From NCBI GenBank assembly GCA_946894095.1, contig OX335658.1, positions 14,189,001 to 14,253,000 on the forward strand: DNA of 64,000 nucleotides, read 5' to 3'. The notes below the pieces were generated by a model. That model saw only the letters and a program-made list of their open reading frames with translations, searched no databases and had not been told where the DNA came from. This document shows, piece after piece, positions 61,501 through 64,000 of the stretch. Made by a program: the position numbers and the translations under genes. Origin of the DNA: Incurvaria masculella (taxonomy: Eukaryota; Arthropoda; Insecta; Lepidoptera; Incurvariidae). Every line of letters starts with the position of its first letter. The first letter of the stretch is position 1.

Positions 61501-63556
61501 GATCAAATGAAAACCCCTGTTCCAATTTACTTGATATTTGGTTGTAATATCAGGTAACAAATGTCTGTGTCTGCATGCTCTCGTTTTTTCGGTTAATGTA
61601 TCTTGGGTCAAACCACAGACAAAACAAAATGTGTGTGAAGGTTTTCTTTTGCCTTTTATTTGATTCCGTTAAAATAAAAAAATAAAACAAAGACGTTCAG
61701 ACACAGATTTTGTGGCCTGATTATAGATATTACATATCAATTCAATCTAAACAGTTGGTTTCAAATAATTAGTGAACTTTGTTTGTATGGGGAGGACAGT
61801 TTACGGCCATTCTTAATATTGTGAACTAGGGATTTGGAGATGAATATTGTGAATCAACATTACCTACGGCCTCAAATGAGAGACCCAAATTTCAGAAATT
61901 GCTAAGAATGCAAAGTCACTTGTTTTCATGATTCAAAAAACTCTTCATGCCTGATATTATGTTGAAAATACTATTGAAATGTGGATTTCAGATCTGGCAG
62001 CCTTATTTCATAGGAGCCTAAATCTTTGGAAAAAGTGGAACAAAGATTCACTTAAATTCCTCAAGAGCTGTCTGACCTACTGCCGAATAGGCTACCTACT
62101 ACCGAGCGGCTCGTAGCCTAGTGGCGCGGGGACTGGCCTAGCGTACCAGAGGCCCGGGTTCAATACCAACTTGCACCACTGTCTTTCTCTTTCAGAGTTC
62201 GATAAGTGTATTTCGGCACGAATGCGAGCTGCTCCATGGTTCGGAATCCATGTAAAACTGTAGGTCCCCTTCCCCTACTAGGTGGTAGTGTTTAAGCCCG
62301 CCCGGGTTCGTATTATCGCGTTTAATGAAAAAGATGGTCGAAGGGGCAATGAAAAATTTTCCGTGTTTTCCATCCAGTTCAATGTAGCCGTGCTCATAAA
62401 GGGAAGGTCCTGGCATGGCACCTAATTCCTTCGGGAATGTGGTGTATTGGGCTAATATCATAACGGTAGTTGTGTGGTATTAGCCATCCATGTCAGGTCG
62501 CATAAAAAAAACATTCAACATATGATGAAAGACTAAAAGTGCTAAGTGTTCCCTCTCTAGAAAGTCGCCATCAGAGCTGTGAAGTAATAGAAGCTTAAAA
62601 AAAAACAGATGGAAGTATGATTGCGCAAGCCTTGTTCACCTTATAAAAACATACACTTAAGAGGACATAGCTTGAAACTCACTGCACGGAACATGACACC
62701 AACACCCGCAAACATTTCCGCACAAATAGAGTTGTGGAAATATGGAACAAGATTCCCGAAAGAAGCAATTGATGCTAACTGCAGAACCTCTTCACTAGAA
62801 ATACAAATAGTCATCTTCGAGGTCGTAGCCTAAAGCTCAATGCCACTGTCAGCTCAACAAACCCGAGACAATACTTTCTGTCGAATAGAGCAGTGGAATT
62901 GTGGAACAAGCTGCCAGAAGATGTCGTTCAAGCACCCACCACCAATTCTTTTAAAAACAGGCTTGACAAACACCTAAAAACACTAAACTAAAGTAACCGT
63001 AATAACAAAGCACCAGTGAACCCAGACATGAACACATCAGTTTAGGATGCTCGTTCATCAAATCAATAAAGAAATAACTCAATCAATCGGTTCAAAAATC
63101 GTTTGAATACTTATATTAAAAGTTAATAAAAAAAAACCAGTTCATTGAAAACTTAAAGTGTAACCAAATATAACCTAAACAGCTTTCCTCATGAAGACAA
63201 AATTACATCCACTTAAAGTAATGAAAAATAAGATTTAGACGTATCAGCTTAGGCTGCTGTCTAAAATAAATAAATAAATAATAAATAGGTAATGTAACAT
63301 CAAGTGGATACTTAAGTAAATATACTTTTACGTACTAAGCATGTACGTCGCTTATTCCAAGGAATGTGACATGTATGTATGTATAATCAACCGTGAAGCA
63401 AGGACACATTAATTAAAGAAAGATCCCTGTAAAAAGAACTACTTCACGAATAGTGGATACTCACCGCCGACATCACGGAGCTGGTGGATGCCGGGCACCG
63501 CACCGATCTTGTCCACCTCGTCCAGGAACACTATGCCGGTCTGCGCGCGCTCCACA
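55597..63556 (-). CDS. CLPX: Mitochondrial ClpX ATPase, C-terminal 288 residues (6 exons)
   Basis: AAA+ unfoldase that recognises substrates in the mitochondrial matrix and feeds them to ClpP. Exons (minus): 63556-63465, 60955-60802, 59610-59415, 57094-57002, 56662-56534, 55800-55597, all phase-consistent, ending with TAG at 55599-55597. In order: Walker [33 protein letters not shown]; sensor 1 region [34 protein letters not shown] (an insert typical of mitochondrial ClpX); [31 protein letters not shown]; sensor 2 [13 protein letters not shown]; then [13 protein letters not shown]. The Cys4 zinc domain and Walker A must be encoded beyond 63,556, outside the window. The tail after FEIPGSD is Ala/Pro-rich and ends WPSVRAHN, unlike the acidic tail of vertebrates. 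The donor and acceptor regions of two exons are flanked by tandem arrays built from those same boundaries (see findings). Confidence 0.95.
55798..56100. repeat. Tandem repeats copied from the last ClpX splice acceptor
   Basis: Three units of about 88-105 bp start with CTCCTGTCGTATCATAACAA (55,798), CCTCTTGTCATATCATACTA (55,885) and GCTCCTGTCATATCATGCCA (55,985), then CATTAGAACG(A/G)GCT, CCAAAATTGTTTACAG and a GCTCG(C/T)CCC block. The first unit spans the real acceptor (minus-strand TACGACAG|GAG), so the others carry acceptor-like copies further into the intron. Confidence 0.8.
56142..56285. repeat. Foldback element, ~38-bp arms
   Basis: ACTATTTGTTGAACTTATGG ... GTGCGTAATGCCG at the left is mirrored by CGGCATTATGCACTGG ... 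CAAGTTCAACAAATACTA at the right, with few mismatches and a ~45-nt spacer that itself has CCTCCGGCGTTGGAGG. In a ClpX intron. It resembles a small MITE; the flanking bases CT(A) do not prove a target duplication. Confidence 0.7.
57150..57420 (+). mobile_element. LINE ORF2 C-terminal fragment
   Basis: A plus-strand frame reads [20 protein letters not shown] then [20 protein letters not shown], again the W-N-x-L-P ... FK-R-N-L-N-K ending of a LINE polymerase, followed by a 3' UTR remnant. A short relative ([11 protein letters not shown]) is at 20,060-20,100 beside RALGAPB. Confidence 0.65.
57620..59414. repeat. Minisatellite derived from a ClpX exon/intron boundary, split by a LINE insertion
   Basis: Roughly 30-36-bp units of the type GTACGGGTATCACGTCGGAG TGTCGGCTGTA repeat from about 57,620 to 58,149 and 59,249 to 59,414. 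A ~141-bp higher-order block (starting near TATCAAGTCAGAGTTCTAGC) occurs at about 57,867, 58,012 and 59,277. The array ends exactly at the donor of the ClpX exon 59610-59415, whose own boundary has the same text (GTACGTACGGGTATCATGCC). Confidence 0.82.
58150..59248 (-). mobile_element. 5'-truncated LINE fragment with RNase H domain
   Basis: Minus-strand reading: [20 protein letters not shown] (first catalytic Asp), then a break, then [20 protein letters not shown] (third acidic site) and [18 protein letters not shown] (last Asp), followed by a C-x2-C-x8-H-x4-C zinc motif ([18 protein letters not shown]). This is the C-terminal part of a non-LTR polymerase of an RNase H-bearing clade (R1/I/LOA-like). 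Between the first two blocks (near 58,890-58,923) a frameshift and small deletion removes the region with the catalytic Glu, so it is dead. The element ends in a TTAG/AACT tetranucleotide tail at 58,150-58,168. Confidence 0.8.
59687..59868. repeat. Long near-perfect foldback (~78-bp arms)
   Basis: TATTTAGTTTGACGGCTTACCGC, GTGAGGAGCAGGACGTGCT and GGAGCCTCACATGGGCTCCAT are mirrored by ATGAGCCCATGTGAGGCTCC, AGCACGTCCTGCTCCTCAC and GCGGTAAGCCGTCAAACTAAATA, with a ~35-nt loop. In the ClpX intron between exons ending at 60802 and starting at 59610. Either a foldback MITE or a source of hairpin RNA. Confidence 0.82.
59925..60215 (+). mobile_element. CR1-type LINE 3' fragment
   Basis: The plus-strand relic reads [20 protein letters not shown] then [20 protein letters not shown] and [10 protein letters not shown] after a small deletion, and ends in AAATAAATAA. 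A sister copy is at 62,779-63,070. Confidence 0.75.
60982..61400 (+). mobile_element. Family A SINE, near full length
   Basis: GAGCGGCTCGTAGCCTAGTGG at the start, B-box GGTTCAATTCC at about 61,037, end CATGTCGGATTGCATAAAAAAA. It starts about 27 bp upstream of the ClpX exon 60955-60802 on the opposite strand, so the acceptor region of that exon lies close to the element. Confidence 0.9.
61445..61816. mobile_element. TTAA-flanked MITE, family E, diverged
   Basis: TTAAGGTGTGCCCGTAAGC at the left, TTTACGGCCATTCTTAA at the right; the core CCCATACAAACGTAGTTTACTGA and the TCTGTGTCTGCATGC block match the other copies. Confidence 0.7.
62103..62511 (+). mobile_element. Family A SINE
   Basis: GAGCGGCTCGTAGCCTAGTGG to CATGTCAGGTCGCATAAAAAAA. 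The B-box area is altered (GGTTCAATACC). Confidence 0.88.
62630..63070 (+). mobile_element. Two adjoining CR1-type LINE 3' fragments
   Basis: The first (62,640-62,778) reads [20 protein letters not shown] and [15 protein letters not shown]; the second starts at 62,779 with CTGCAGAACCTCTTCACTAG and reads [35 protein letters not shown]. They are homologous C-terminal segments placed head to tail. Confidence 0.75.
63349..63455 (+). repeat. Interspersed repeat family C
   Basis: ATTCCAAGGAATGTGACATG, TATAATCAACCGTGAAGCAAGG and GATCCCTGTAAAAAGAACTA. It ends about 10 bp from the donor of the first visible ClpX exon. Confidence 0.72.
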
Positions 63557-64000
63557 CTGCGTCGACACACACACACACACCTCACTATCTACCACTTTGC
63601 ATGCGTATCTATTGACGTGGGGTGGGTGAAAGCACGATCAAATTGATCGGCCACGCTTGAAGTAAGAGAAAACGACGTTAAACGTGTCACCTTTTCCGAA
63701 AAGTATTGAAAGGAACTTTGTCGAATCAATATTTGTCACAAAATGTGGCATGTTTGATCAGATGCCAAAATATTATAATGTTTAATGTAAAAATAGGACG
63801 ATTGTAGCGACCAATATACATTTTAGGCTAAATAAAGACAGTGGCGTAACTAGTCTGTTAGGGCCCAAATAGAAAAAAAAATGTAAGTGCATCATGAAGT
63901 AAAAATGTATAGTCTTAATAATTAAGCTTATTATTACAATTTATATAGATTAGTTATTTATACGAAAATAGTATTTTTTGGGCAGCGCTGGGGCCCCCTT
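63557..64000. other. ClpX intron with CA microsatellite
   Basis: A short CA repeat (63,566-63,581) adjoins the exon acceptor. The rest is AT-rich, with no further exon recognised before the right edge. Confidence 0.5.

Overview
This window is nuclear DNA from an insect, most likely a moth or butterfly. The genes are intron-rich with GT-AG (and one apparent GC-AG) introns, the non-coding DNA is AT-rich, and the space between exons is packed with short interspersed repeats. One repeat family (CCGGCCAAGTGCGAGTCGGA ... GGGTACGGAACCCTAAAAA with an internal GGAC tract) is one I associate with lepidopteran genomes; that is recollection, not a search. No bacterial operon, CRISPR array, rRNA or convincing tRNA gene was seen.

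Layout. 1-2,160: a ~120-bp tandem array that truncates a Tc1-like transposase gene split over two minus-strand exons. 2,490-7,200: repeats and a CR1-type LINE reverse-transcriptase fragment. 7,245-24,445 (+): 14 exons encoding the last ~720 residues of Ral GTPase-activating protein subunit beta (RALGAPB), with consistent splice phases at every junction; its 5' part lies outside the window. 26,704-34,905 (+): a seven-exon gene for a ~2,100-residue protein that I do not recognise, with 42-residue repeats near the N-terminus and one hydrophobic segment at the extreme C-terminus. 34,906-41,451: gene-poor DNA. 41,452-46,029 (-): a complete three-exon Ras gene (188 aa, ending CVLL). 47,765-50,104 (+): a three-exon, 101-aa gene that looks like the ciliary protein CFAP141 (C1orf189). 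50,105-55,596: mostly non-coding, with one possible terminal exon at 53,402-53,777. 55,597-63,556 (-): the last six exons of mitochondrial ClpX; its 5' part (Walker A) lies beyond the right edge.

The genes do not form a pathway. RALGAPB and Ras are both small-GTPase genes, but adjacency in an insect genome is not evidence of a joint function. Repeats include a tRNA-derived SINE (over a dozen copies), TTAA-flanked MITEs of two families, foldback elements, LINE 3' fragments and several TIR elements.

The most unusual signals are: (1) local tandem copies that start at exon/intron boundaries in RALGAPB and ClpX, leaving decayed ghost exons and, in ClpX, a minisatellite whose units repeat the 5' splice-site sequence; (2) the unrecognised large repeat protein with a tail anchor; (3) the short CFAP141-like gene, whose exons are too small to show up as long ORFs. 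Coordinates of splice sites were read by eye and may be off by one base.
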